Of a DNA stretch of 64,000 bases, positions 24,979 through 37,466 are shown piece by piece. How positions within the stretch are numbered: position 1 is the stretch's first letter; every line of letters starts with the position of its first letter. Origin of the DNA: Argentina anserina (taxonomy: Eukaryota; Streptophyta; Magnoliopsida; Rosales; Rosaceae); NCBI RefSeq assembly GCF_933775445.1, contig NC_065877.1, forward strand, positions 22,134,001 to 22,198,000, read 5' to 3'. The position numbers and the translations under genes are program-made. The notes beneath the pieces were generated by a model, which had not been told where the DNA came from, searched no databases, and saw only the letters and a list, made by a program, of their open reading frames with translations.

Positions 24979-25830
24979 GAAATTTATGTATATTTAGTAG
25001 CACTCTATGAAAATGTGTTTTATATGTTTATTTCTTTTAAATTTATTCAGATTCACTTCTTTATTTCCTTCTATATATTCAATAGAAGATATCTAACAAC
25101 TTCTGTACTTTATCTCATACATTCAGAAAAATGTTCTCATTATTGATTGAAATTAAAAATCTTAGGCAATTTCTGTTAAATTTGTTATACTGCTGAAATT
25201 TGATACATACGGTGATACGAAGGATAAAAAGGGCAGGTCGGCGTCAAATGATTCAATGACATGAAGGAAGGGTTCTGATCAAATGCCCACATCAAAAGCG
25301 AAACGTGCTGCCTCATTAACTAACAAACATCACCATCTCCCCTATCTGCCCCACCCTCCCCACCCTCCCCACCCTCCCTCTCCCGCGCGTCCACCTCACT
25401 CTCCCCCAACCAATCCAAACCCACAAACCCTACCTCTCTTACTTTTTCCCTCGCACTATAAAGTATAAACTACACAACGTAGGATGTGTAAAAATATGCG
25501 CTGTGAAGATGTAATGTTTTAAAAATATTTATGTTTAACTATGAAGTATATGTTTATTTGTACGTGAGATGTGAAATAATATTTTTGATAATTCATAATT
25601 TAGTAGTATTTGGAAACTGAATTTATAATAATAGAGATAAAATAATAATAATAAAAACGAAATTGTCTAGCAAAATAAAAAGCCAAGAAAAGCCACGCGA
25701 GCTCGGTCCAACACTGCCACGTTCCCAGCGCGTGGGCCACCAGAGAAGAAGAGAGAGAAAAATCCAGAGAAAGAGGAAGAAGTGGAAGGGCTGTGTGAGT
25801 CGTTGTGTGAGAAACACAAGAAAAGAAGCA
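24979..25830. other. Upstream region of the EAR-motif gene
   Basis: Mostly AT-rich, with a C-rich patch at about 25340-25400 built from three tandem CCCACCCTCC-type units. No gene is supported. Confidence 0.4.
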
Positions 25831-25839
25831 GCAGCCACA

Positions 25840-25846
25840 TATAAAA
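25840..25846 (+). promoter_or_regulatory. TATA box of the EAR-motif gene
   Basis: TATAAAA, 119 bases before the ATG at 25959. A CT-repeat leader lies between them. Confidence 0.55.
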
Positions 25847-25901
25847 GCCACCCCCTCATTACATCTATATATTCTTCTTCCTCCTCTTTCTTCTTCTACA
25901 C

Positions 25902-25902
<1 letters not shown>

Positions 25903-25936
<34 letters not shown>
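25903..25936 (+). repeat. (CT)n tract in the 5' leader
   Basis: About 15 CT dinucleotides lie just upstream of the start codon at 25959. CT-rich leaders near the start site are common in plant genes. Confidence 0.85.
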
Positions 25937-25938
<2 letters not shown>

Positions 25939-25958
25939 ACTGAAAAAACACGGACACT

Positions 25959-28900
25959 ATGATGGCTGCAGCGCCACCCGCCGAGGACGCGGACGATTGG
26001 GTTAAACATGCCATGAACGACGACGTGGCAGTAGTCAGCGTTCTCCTCGACATCAGACACTCGGAGCCGCCCCCGCCGCTGTTCCGTGGCGCTCCTCGGG
26101 CACTGAAGCTCGAGTGGAGCGTGCGGCAGAGGAGGTCGAAGCACGTGCCGCGGACGCAGAGCGACGTTGGTGATGTTAGAAAGAAGAAGAAGAATAAGAA
26201 GGTGGAGGAGGAGGAGGAGTTGACGAGAGCCAGCCCCACCACGCCGCTCTCCTTTAGCGGCGCCACTTCCGTCAGCGGCGGCGCCTCCGAGGAGTCCTGC
26301 AAGCCGGCTAAGCCGACCTACGCCGCGAGATCTAAGGTGTGTTGTCTTTGTCCTACTCATTCTCGCTTTCTTTTTTGCTTCTGACTCACTCAAGCGGGTC
26401 GGGTTTAGATTCGTTCTCTCTCTTCCCTTTTTCTTCATTTTTTAATGGACCAAAACGCCCCTCTGAAACCTCTTATATTTACGTGAAAATGGTGCGTATA
26501 TTTCAATCTCTCAGATTTTCTGACCTCTTTGAAAGCTCTCAGATCGCTTCTTCCAACTGCTTCCCTTTATTACCCCCGCATGCATGGGATTTTCTCGTCG
26601 CCGCCGAGGTCAATTCCTATAGCAAACCGGTCCATACTCGCCGGTTGGCTGGACTGGCCGTTGTCGTTTTATCATTCGTCAAACATATTTCCCCGGACCA
26701 AAACGCCCTCGTCATTTCAAATAAATGACCTTCCATTTTCCATTTATAAAAAGATTTTAATTTATTCCCTCAGAGGAAAAAAAATCGATGACTTCCATTC
26801 AGAGCCATACAGACTCGATTACACACTTTCACGTTTTATTGCCGTTCCGGCGCCCCCTGTCACATTTGCATTACACAAAAAGACCAAAACGCCCTTTCTC
26901 CAAAGTCTCAGCCAACCCCAGAAAATGTGTCCCCAACAGTAGTGTCGGAGTCAACACACAGATCTGGCAGGTAAAGTTTCCCCCCAAAATGATGTAACTC
27001 TCCTCGTTAAAGTCAAATCTTACGCGAGAATGTGCGGGGGCGTTTTGGTAAAAAGGGAAGGACATCGTCACCTGCTTTCTCGGTGGCGTGTTTTCGTGGC
27101 AATATAGGTCTTACGTGTGGTTGGGTGTGGTGCGACGTAGTGGTTGTGCAGTGGGGAGGGGGGGTAATGATCGGGTGAGGTCGGCTCCACTCTAGCGTGT
27201 GCTCCAAACGGCGTCGTTCGCACGCGAGAGAGGGGTCAGAGGAGGAAGATTAAAATAAGACAAAAGAGAAAACCTCAGGCTTGTTGGTTTCTTTTTAATT
27301 TTTATACAAAAGACGAGGTCAGGCTTGGATCCAATGGAAAGAGTCAAATCAGTAAAAGCTTAAAGTGGGTCTGATTAGGGATTAGGCTGTTGTTTTTATC
27401 TTAAGTCACAGCCTGTCATGTTAGTCTTTTGCTAATGTTGTTTTGTGGGGTCCATGGGGAGTGAGAGAGATGGAATTTTGAGAGATATTAAAAAAATGGG
27501 AGAGATTGCTTTTGTTTTAGGTGGCTTGAAAATGGTGGAAGTGGTACTGTAGGTGTAGGAAGACTAACATTTGTCACACACATTGTTGAAAGGTCTACTT
27601 GTTCCTACTTCGTAGTGACCACCAAACTCAAAACCCTTGCCATTAGGCCATTAGGGTTTTCAAGGTACATTCTTTTTTTTTAGGAATTAAATTTTGGGGC
27701 CAGTGCGGTTGGGAAATGAGAGAGCCAGGTTGGCCCAACAGAGCAAAAATGAGGGAGGGTGCACACTGCAATAATGTCTTGGCTGCCCATATGAAGTGGT
27801 CACAAATTTTACAATGTGCATAAAACATGATTGAAGCGCCAAATTGTCACGGGGAAAGTCATGAGGGTGTAGGGAGGGAGCCCTATTGGAGGGTCACTTG
27901 TAGCGGTGAGAATTTATGGGGTTGAGTTGAGGGGGTGGGCCATTGGAGTGGTATCCACGTACTCTACACTCGTATCTGTACTTGGGTGGATGAAGGGATT
28001 TGCTTTGCGCCTTTGCTTTTATAGTACTTGGTTTTTCTTACAGTACAAGTTGCTGGGATTGCCTTATGCTGACTGATTTGGTTGTTGGGTTTCTGTAGGT
28101 TACTGTTACAAGTTGCACAACCATCTCCAAGAGGCCAAGAAAGAGGAAGGTAAATATATCAATCATGGATATGGGTGATGAACCTTGCATATTTGACATA
28201 TTTTGTTTCTTAAATTGTTAAATGTCTCATGAATACGTAAGCTTGATGCAGCTGCTACATGGATTGTTTCATTTGCTTCATGTACCAACTATGGAAAGGA
28301 CCCTTGGTTTGATAAACGACTTAGTTGTTGCAGTTACTTTTTGTCGCCACGTCATTTCAGAATTTCCTATGATAGGTCTATTTTTTTGGATTAGACAATC
28401 AGTGTATTTTTTCCCATAGAATCAGATAGGCATTGAATCTCCAGTTGATTTATGCTCTTCATGTGAGTGTAGACATTATAACATTTGGGTAAATTCCTTC
28501 TATGGTACCTGATGTTTGGCTACTTGGACAATTTGGTACCTGATGTATGAAAGCGGACAATTTGGTACCTAAAGTTCTCAAATTTAGGTCATTTTGGTAC
28601 TTATGTCAATTTTGACCATATTTTCAGGGTTATTTCCGTCATCTTATCTCAACTTTACTTCATTTTTTTATAATACCTCCAAATTGCCTCTAAGTTATCA
28701 CTAAAAATTTGATAACTCATCCACTTAGTATCTGTGATGATTTACGCATATAAGTTTTCATAATGTAGCTATCAATCTAAATTAATTTTAATTATAAGTA
28801 ATTAAAAAAATATTTTGATAAAAATTACAATTGCATAAAGGCAATTTATTTCCTTTGCAGAAAATAATTAGGATACAATAAGTATATTAAGAAAAAAAAT

Positions 28901-30866
28901 TTATTTTCGATATATGCGAAGTATATGCTAAGTGTAGTAGATATATCAATTTAATTATCTCTAAAGAGAGGCAATTATAGGAAGAAAAATGTGAATTTGA
29001 TGAATTTAGGACTAGAATGACGGAAATAACCCTGAAAATATGGTCAAAATTGATAGAGGTACCAAAATGGCCTAAAATTGATAACTTTAGGTACCAAATT
29101 GTCCGCTTTCATACATCAGGTACCAAATTGTCCAAGTAGCCAAACATCAAGTACCATAGGAGGAATTTACCCTATAACATTTCCAGCATGGGGTGAGAAA
29201 TCGCTAGCACAGAATCATAGATGACTACTTGTGTTGAGTTTGCATTATTTGAATGCAGTGAAAAAGTTGTAATTTAATTCTATGCATTTCTGCTCCACAA
29301 TATGTATACAGCCATCATCTTGCCATTTCTTGAGGAATAGTTTAGGCGAGGTCTCGCATTCCCCTTTTCATCCCCTTCCCATTATATCTCATACCGTACT
29401 AAATTGTTCTCATGCTTGTTTGCAGACATTAGTTCAACTTAAAGAGGAAGAGAGTCTTCTGTTGAAGGAAAGACGCAATCTGAAAAAGGTATTATCCTGA
29501 GAAAATATACATACTTTCGTATCTGTTTTGTTAGTTGTTATTCTATTATGTCTACATGGAGATACCTACTGACTTATTATAATTCATCACTCTGCAGGAA
29601 CTACTAACACTACGCCTCAATGTCGAGAAGCAGAGGGCCACAAATGAAAACTTGAAGAGAATAAAGGTAAACAGGCTACTATCACCCCTGGGCAAGTATT
29701 GAATTTCAATTAAAAGTTTAGAAACCTCACAACTAGTTCATTTGGTATGCAAATATATGACTGTTGTCCTAAATTGGGTTTACACTGTACCAGGGTGACA
29801 TCTGATATTGGACATGACATGGCATATTGCTCATAACTAATTGGTTTTGCATGTTTCATAAAACACTCATTATTGACTGAATATTGAACACTAGTCAGAA
29901 TTATGTGTTATTGGACTTGCGTATAGTCTAACAAGTTGATTCCTTGAAGAATGCCCAACAGTCATCACTCATCAGCTAATGTCAGCTGACCTGAGTTGTT
30001 GAATGTTTGGACTCATAAGTTTGCATTATTCTGAGACTAGAAACTTTATGCAGAATCCTTAGAAACTTAATTAAAATGAAGCTTTCGAAAAGTGGTTAGC
30101 GCCTATAATTCTTTTGGGCCTTTGTTGCTACCTACTTCTAAGGTCATAGATGTTAGGTGTTGAAATCGTAAGGTAGACATCTGGTTGCCTCTGCTTAGAT
30201 GTGTTACAGTGATACAAATGAAGTAAAATTTACTTCCTCTCATCAGCACTTTCTTAAATTGTACCTAAGAACAAGTTTGTTGGTATTCTTAGGACGTTGT
30301 GTTTGTGTGTCTGTTGGTTGCTTCAGCTGCATGACTTAATGCTTCGTTTGCATTGAACTAGTTGTACCTTGGCTTGCACAACACAATATAAATTCTAATT
30401 TGTAGTATTCATCTTGGGAAGATGACTCAGCCTACAAATTCATTATAAGTATTAGAATCTAAAATTTGAACATTGTAGTGTAAAGGCAATACATTTTTTC
30501 TTTTGCTTCGTTCATTCTTTATTTCCATAATGGTATACAGTAAAATTTTCCGTTTGCACACTAGTGAGGTGATGAGTAACTAACTTTGTATGTGTTACCT
30601 TCATGTGTTTTTAACAGCTGCAGCAAACGCTGATGAAAGTTGCATCGTCTTCTGCATCGGGTGAAGCCATTTGGTATCAACCTGCACAAGTAAATGCAGT
30701 TGGTGAACTTACTAAAGTTATTGATCTTGGCGTTTCAAAGAGTCCCTTTCCATCCAACATGTCTAACATAGTACACGAAGGTGGGAACTGCCGAGAAGCT
30801 GCCTTTCCACTACCCGATCTAAATCTTCCGTTTGAAGACAATCACAACCCCGAGGCTTTATGTTGA
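25959..30866 (+). CDS. Basic coiled-coil protein with DLN-type EAR repression motif
   Basis: Five exons (25959-26336, 28099-28149, 29426-29488, 29598-29666, 30618-30866), all with phase-0 joins, give 269 residues. Exon 1 encodes an N-terminal region with WVKHAMNDDVAVVSVLLDIR and an arginine-rich EWSVRQRRSKHVPRTQ segment. Exons 2-4 encode a basic patch (SKRPRKRK) running into a heptad-like helix, LVQLKEEESLLLKERRNLKKELLTLRLNVEKQRATNENLKRIK. This resembles a bZIP in layout but lacks the canonical N-x7-R DNA-contact signature. The C-terminus holds LPDLNLPFED, a DLNxxP/LxLxL-type EAR motif known to recruit TOPLESS co-repressors. I infer a nuclear transcriptional repressor or adaptor that dimerises by coiled coil; whether it binds DNA itself is open. 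I do not recognise a named family. Intron 2 holds a MITE at 28487-29172. Confidence 0.8.
28487..29172. mobile_element. Mutator-type MITE with long TIRs in intron 2 of the EAR-motif gene
   Basis: Ends read GGGTAAATTCC inwards on both sides, and the terminal inverted repeats extend about 150-170 bp. The 10-bp direct repeat TATAACATTT flanks the element at 28477-28486 and 29173-29182. The 686-bp length, AT-rich core and 10-bp duplication suggest a non-autonomous MULE-type MITE. It lies wholly within an intron. Confidence 0.85.
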
Positions 30867-32523
30867 ATCAGCTAAGAAGATTGAAAGTACACTAATATCC
30901 GTTTTTTCCTCTAATCATGCGGCATCAAGTTTAGCAGCAGAATTTAGCTTAATAATATAAAGTTTTTAGGTTGACAAACTAAAATGTAAGTATGGAAATC
31001 AGTTACCTTGACCGATTATTGAAGTAAAAGCGGCACCGAGGATAGTTTAGAGATCCCAACCCCTTAGTTTACAGTTTAATATTTTTCTTTTTTTAATGTT
31101 ATCTAGTTTTTTAAGGAACACTCATTCCTTTCTTATTTTCATTATTTGTGTCTATGATATTGTGGCACTGCTCCATAGCTAATTGGTGTTATTAATACCT
31201 TTCTGATTCTTACTTCAGACGGCATACTCTTTCCCCAGTGGAGTCTAAAGATGATTATATATTGTTAATTTTCTTTCTGTGACATCAATTATTTAGAATT
31301 CTAGTAACTAGTCTTGGGAGAGTTGAATTTACATTGTTCATTTTGGTTACTCAAGTTGCAAGTAGTACTGTGCTCTTGTGCAATATAGTGACCATCCATC
31401 ATCTCTGAGTAACTGAGTTCTTTTCCTTTGCCATCTTCCTTAACTGCCCTCTCTTCCATTGAAGTGATAGTAGCTTTTACCGAAGAGTGCTTTTAAAGGC
31501 TTTTAGGCTTCTAATAGGTAAAATTGCAACCTTTCTGCACTGTGACCCCTGCGGAGAGGTCAGTCAGGGACTTCACTCTGAAGACTGCCTATAGGCCTAT
31601 AGGGTTGCACGACATGAGTTCTAAGTAGTGTGTTAGCTAGCTGCCACTTCTAATGGCGACTCATTTACATCTTCTTGAAACCGTACGTACTTGGAAATGA
31701 AGTACCTGGCGAAGGCGTCCAAATCTGTGTGTGGAGGGCTGCAAACAACGCACTCCCTTCTAGAGACTTGCAGCACCAGCTTTTGAAGCAAACCAGCATG
31801 ATGTTTGGTTTAATCAAGAGTCGGGAAAAAGATAGTGTGCTATTATGATATCTTTTTAGGAGTGTTCTAATTCAAATGGCTCGTGAACTTGTGTGCAAAA
31901 ACTTTTATGTTCATTACGCAAAATTTCTTGGCTCATGAACTTGTGCAAGTTTCTTGGGCGACTTTGCAGAGGAACTACTGAATATCCCCTCGTAGTTTTG
32001 TTTCTTTATATTACATATGAAGAGTGGTCAATCTGGTTTTGTTGTAGTAAGATTTTGGTTGTGCGTGTCTAACGTTGCGTTTGACGCGGCTTATTGGGGG
32101 CTTATCTCATAAATTAAGGAGAAATCAGTGTTTGGTAAACACATGGAATACCTCTTTTTCTTAAAAATCATAGCCATTTTGAAGGGATAAGTGGAAGTTG
32201 GTATTCCATTCATTTGGAAAATAAGTAGAAGAACCGTATGCAAATAAATGATATTTTCAAAATGACAATGGGTACCCTTCAAAACACAAGAAAATTACAA
32301 GGAAACATAATCTCCCTCTCTCTGCGACCTCAATCTGAGTTTCTCCTATTTGATTAGTCAAGCCGCAAAAGCTCTCTAGATCTTCAATACTGTAAGTTCT
32401 CTAAACCGTCAAAGTTCGATCTGTTTCGAATTTATTCTCCTCGTTGTATGATTGCATATATTATTTGATTCAGGGTTAGTTTATTGAATCTATTCTTTTT
32501 TATGAACATTGGAGATTAATTGT
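30867..32523. other. Intergenic region
   Basis: The 3' region of the EAR-motif gene is followed by spacer. A possible element end lies near 32070. A CT-rich, leader-like segment with GTAAG at 32310-32400 looks like an untranslated first exon, but no coding sequence follows it. Confidence 0.35.
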
Positions 32524-32531
32524 GTTGTAGG

Positions 32532-35500
32532 TAGGGGTGGACACGAGTCCATTCGGTTCGGTTTTGGACAAAATCCATAACCCAACCCAAATTTTAAATT
32601 CGGTTCGGTTCGGTTTTTCTATTTTAGAGACTGTGACCCACAACCCAACCCAACCCGTACGGTTCGGTTCGGTTCGTTTTTTTTTCCGGTTTTACCCGTA
32701 TGTAAAATACGTAATATTATATATTAATTTTAAAAGTACAAAATTTAACATAAAGATGAAAAACTAATAGTCTAATGATTATTCCATACCTAATTGACTT
32801 ATGCCTCATCATTTAGCCTGTGGATCTGAAAAGCTCGCCGAGTCCCGCAAGCCCTATGGGTTTTTACCCGAAAACAACACTAATATGTCATAAGAGAAGA
32901 CATATTACCAAAATATGAACACTAAAAGCCGTTTGCATATATGAAATCACCTAATTTTTGTCACCGATTGTGTGCAGTCGCACAAAAAAAAACCCATTTG
33001 GGAAAGCCTAGGTCAATGAGGATTTTAATATGTCAAAACGCATTTTTTTTGTTGACCATAGGTACGTACTGTTAATCAATATCCAAAACGGACAAAATTT
33101 TTACGGGTTTCCTAAATATATATACTGATCACATCTGCTGGTGTCGATTGACCATATTTCGAACTAGAGTTATCGATCGCCGAAGTGTCCACTAATGTAT
33201 CATACCTTTATATTAGATTTATAATAAAACTATCGCATTATGAAGCGACTATATGATGGAAACTTCTCGGGATCAATCGATACCATTCGATATCATTGGT
33301 ATATATATTTAGTGACCCTATAAAAATTGCACCCAATTCAGGCCTCATTGACCGTTGGAATTTTTGGTAAATCGAAAACACCACTATTATGCCCTAAGGG
33401 ATGACCTATTACAAAGATGCGAACGCCGAAAACCGTTTGCATATATGAAGTCACCTAATTTTTGTTACTTATCATGCGCGGTCGCACTGAAGAAATCTTT
33501 GGCAACACCCTGGTCAATGAGGTTTTATTATGTGAAAACACATCTTTTTGTTATTGACCGTAGGTACGAACGGTCAAACCATGTCCAAAATGGATGAAAT
33601 TTTTACGGGATCCCTAAATATATATACCAATCACATATGCTGGTGTTGATCGACCATATTTCGAATTAGAGTTGACGATCACCTAAGTGTCAACTAATGT
33701 ATTATAACCTTTATATTAGATTTAAAATAAAACTATTGCATTATGAAGCGACGATATGAAGAAAACTTCTAGGGATCGATCGACACCAGCCGATGTGATC
33801 GGTATATATATTTAGTGACCCTATAAAATTTCATCCAATTCAGACCTCATTTGACCGTCAGAATTTTCGGTAAATTGAAAACACCACTATTATCTCCTAA
33901 GGGAGGACCTATTACAAAGATGCGAACGCCGAAAGCCGTTTGCATATCTGAAGTCACCTAATTTTTGTTACCTATCATGCGCGGTTGCACTGAAGAAATC
34001 TATTTGGAAAAACCCCGGTCAATGAAATTTTATTATGTGAAAACGCCTCTTTTTGTTGTTGACCGTAAGTACGAACGGTCAAACTATGTTCAAAACGGAC
34101 GAAATTTTTACGGGGTCCCTAAATATATATACCAATCACATCTGCTGGTGTCGATCGACCATATTTCGAATTAGAGTTGATGATCACCTAAGTGTCAACT
34201 AATGTATCATAACTTTTATATTAGATTTAAAATAAAACTATCGCATTATGAAGCGACTATATGAAAAAAACTTCTAAGGATCGATCGACAGCAGCCGATG
34301 TGATCAGTATATATATTTAGTGACCTTATAAAAATATCATCCAATTCAGACCTCATTTGACCGTCGGAATTTTCGGTAAATTGAAGACACCACTATTATG
34401 CCCCTAAGGGAGGATCCATTACAAAGATGCGAACGCCGAAAGCCGTTTGCATATCTGAAGTCACCTAATTTTTGTTACCTATCATGCGCGGTTACACTAA
34501 AGAAATCTATTTGGCAAAACCCCGGTCAATGAGATTTTATTATGTGAAAACGCCTCTTTTTGTTGTTGACCGTAGGTACGAACGGTCAAACCATGTCCAA
34601 AACGGACGAAATTTTTACGGGGTCCCTAAATATATATACCAATCATATCTGCTGGTGTCGATCGACCATATTTTGAATTAGAGTTGACGATCACCTAAGT
34701 ATCAACTAATGTATCATAACCTTTATATTAGATTTAAAATAAAACTATCGCATTATGAAGCGACTATATGAAGAAAACTTCTAGGGATCGATCGACACCA
34801 GCTGATGTGATCGGTATATATATTTATTGACCCTATAAAAATTTCATCCAATTCAGACCTCATTTGACCGTCGGAATTTTCGGTAAATCGAAAACACCAC
34901 TATTATGCCCTAAGGGAGGACCTATTACAAATATGCAAACGCTGAAAGCCGTTTGCATATCTGAAATCACCTAATTTTTGTTATCTTTCGTGCGCGGTCG
35001 TACTGAAGAAATCTAAATGGCAAAACCCCGGTCAATGGGGTTTCAATATGTCAAAACGTCTTTTTTTTAGTTAACCGTAGGTACGAATGGTCAAACCATG
35101 TCCAAAATGGATGAAATTTTTACGTGGTCCCTAGATATATATATCGATCACATCTGCTGGTGTTGATCGACCATATTTCGAATTAGAGTTGGCGATTGCC
35201 TAAGTGTCAACTAATGTATCATAACCTTTATATTAGGTTTAAAATAAAACTATCGCATTATGAAGAGACTATATGAAGGAAGCAAGACGGCTAAATAATG
35301 CGCCTCTTATACATTAGGTCAATTAAGTTAGAAATTAGGTGCGGTTGTAAGACCGACTACACTATTTATTTTATTTTAAAAATAATAATAATGTAAAATT
35401 ATAAATATGACAAAATGATGTCGTTTTGTAACGTTGACTATTGACTTCGGGTTTTTCGGGTCGGTTCGGTTTCTAAGGGACTGAACCCAAAACCCAACCC

Positions 35501-35626
35501 AAACAGAATCGGTTCGGTTCGGTTTTTTTATTTTCAGTTTGGTTTTATTCGGGTTTCGGTTTTTTCGGGTTCGGTTTGAGTTCGGGTCCGGTTTTTTTCG
35601 GTTTCGGATCAGTTTGTCCACCCCTA
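32532..35626. mobile_element. Non-autonomous hAT element carrying a tandem array
   Basis: Terminal inverted repeats are TAGGGGTGGACA on the left and TGTCCACCCCTA on the right. The 8-bp direct repeat GTTGTAGG flanks the element exactly at 32524-32531 and 35627-35634. An 8-bp duplication with TAGGGGTG-type ends is diagnostic of the hAT superfamily. Subterminal regions are packed with GGTTCGG/CGGTTC repeats on both sides, the expected transposase-binding type. The 3,095-bp interior encodes no transposase; almost all of it is a tandem array of about 505-bp units. Confidence 0.92.
32840..35290. repeat. ~505-bp tandem array (about 4.7 copies) inside the hAT element
   Basis: The landmark CCGTTTGCATAT recurs at about 32928, 33432, 33935, 34442 and 34948, giving spacings of 503-507 bp. 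The middle three copies are closest to each other; the first and last are more diverged, and the last is cut short near 35285. Short frames inside (for example 33965-34174 and 34472-34681) repeat with the unit and are not genes. Confidence 0.92.
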
Positions 35627-35634
35627 GTTGTAGG

Positions 35635-37410
35635 TATTCGAGATTTGAGTGGTAAAGATTGTGATTTCCAGAAAATTTGGTCGTGTGATCCTTTGCTTCT
35701 GTTGGTATGATCCTTTGTAGCATTAAAGCCATTAATGTTCGGGTGTTTCCTTCTTTCTTTCTTTTTTCTGATTTTTTGACAAATGGGTTGTTTCTGGTGA
35801 GTTGAGGAATTGAGAATTTGAGATCGTGAATTTTAGGGTTTTTTTTTAGTTGAGAGGAGTATCTTATGAAATTCTCTTCTCAGTGGGGAATTCTCATTGA
35901 TATAAACTTCGCTATTTAGATGTTTTTTATTCTTCCCTAGCATAATAAATTACAAAATAGAATAACCTCAACTCTACTCCATATGTGAGGGAGACATTGC
36001 CTGGATGTTATTGTTAGAAGATTGCTTTGTAAATTAACAATTGAGGACCAACATTAGGACATGGATTAATCCAGATGATGGATGGGAAGAAGTGTGTTGC
36101 AGACTAATAAATTTGGAGGTAGAATCATGGGTACAAGAAATTAGATCTAGTTCATCATGATAATCGAGCTGGAAAGGCATTTGATTAATTACATATATGA
36201 GTTGAATTATCTCAAGAACTATAACAACCAACATACATTATGGAAAAAATGCAGGATTAGTACTAGTAACTTTCTTTATTACTCTAGGAAAGGGAACTCC
36301 CCAGTGCTTACTTTCTAATGATTCTAATTGCTTTGCTTTCATTTTAATGTAATTACATTTGTTCCTGCTGAGAAGGTGGATTGATATTCTTTTAATCTAT
36401 GTCATTTTGTTTGTTTTTCAGTCCATGTATTGCATATTTTGAAAATTGAAATGCATTCTATTTTGCTTGTTAGTTGAAATTGCAATTTACATCTGGAAAT
36501 GTATCTATTGCAGCACCTAATTGAAAATCTGGTTGGGAGTTTAGAGGAAAGAAGAGTAACACACTAGACAAAATTCTCTTGGTTGAAAATTATGAAGAAG
36601 ACAAGAGGATGATGAGTATGTAGCTAGTATTTTAGTACCATCATGTTTGTATAATTTTTCTTGTGGTTGCTTGATGATCGAGTCCAAGTGAACACTGTAA
36701 GGTGCAATTGGTTGACACACCAAATGTAAAGTGCATAATTGCAGTCTTACTAGATATCTCTACAATTTGATTACATATGCATTAACTTTCAAAATCCATG
36801 AATAGATTTGAGCAGAATATGGAACTTATTTGGATTCAAATTTTGTTAACCTTGATGTCTTCCTGAGAAATGCCGAGGCAAGTGACCCTGATTCTAGCAA
36901 ATTGTTTTCCAACCAAGTCTAAATTTTTAATTGATTTAGTTGAATGTGTTATGATATTTTTGATATTATTTGTGTCAATGAAAAATATATTTTGTTATTA
37001 AGTATCGAAAAACATAAAATATTTATTAATCTTACTTGAAGTCAATGAGAAGTAAAAGTTAAAAATACTAATAAAAAAGGGACTGATAGAAAAAAAGATG
37101 AAATAAAAAAATTATATTGTATTTGCAAAGAATCAAGAAAGAAAATATATTATTGGAAAAGATAAAAAAATACTTGAAATTATTTAATGTCTAAAATTGT
37201 CATTTGATGTCCAAAAATATAAATCAGCTTAAGTTTACCAAACACTCTACATAGCTTATGTCACAAAAAGTCACTTAAAATAAGTCAGTTTACCAAAAAG
37301 TGAGTTACTTAACTTATTAAAAACTTATTCCCAGAAATAAGTATAAGTTAGATTTTCTTATAAGTCACAGCTGTGCCAAACACAACCTAATCTTGGTTGC
37401 ATTACGAAGA

Positions 37411-37413
<3 letters not shown>
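35635..37413. other. Spacer right of the hAT element
   Basis: AT-rich with no gene. The end near 37385 (GCCAAACACAAC) is roughly the inverse of GTTGCGTTTGAC near 32072, so the hAT element may be nested in an older, larger element. Confidence 0.3.

Positions 37414-37463
<50 letters not shown>
37414..37463. repeat. (AT)n microsatellite
   Basis: About 25 uninterrupted TA dinucleotides. Confidence 0.92.

Positions 37464-37466
<3 letters not shown>

Noticed and set aside
33355..34681. Repeated 69-80 residue frames in the hAT array
   Set aside because: They recur with the 505-bp period and vary at stops; by-products of the tandem repeat.
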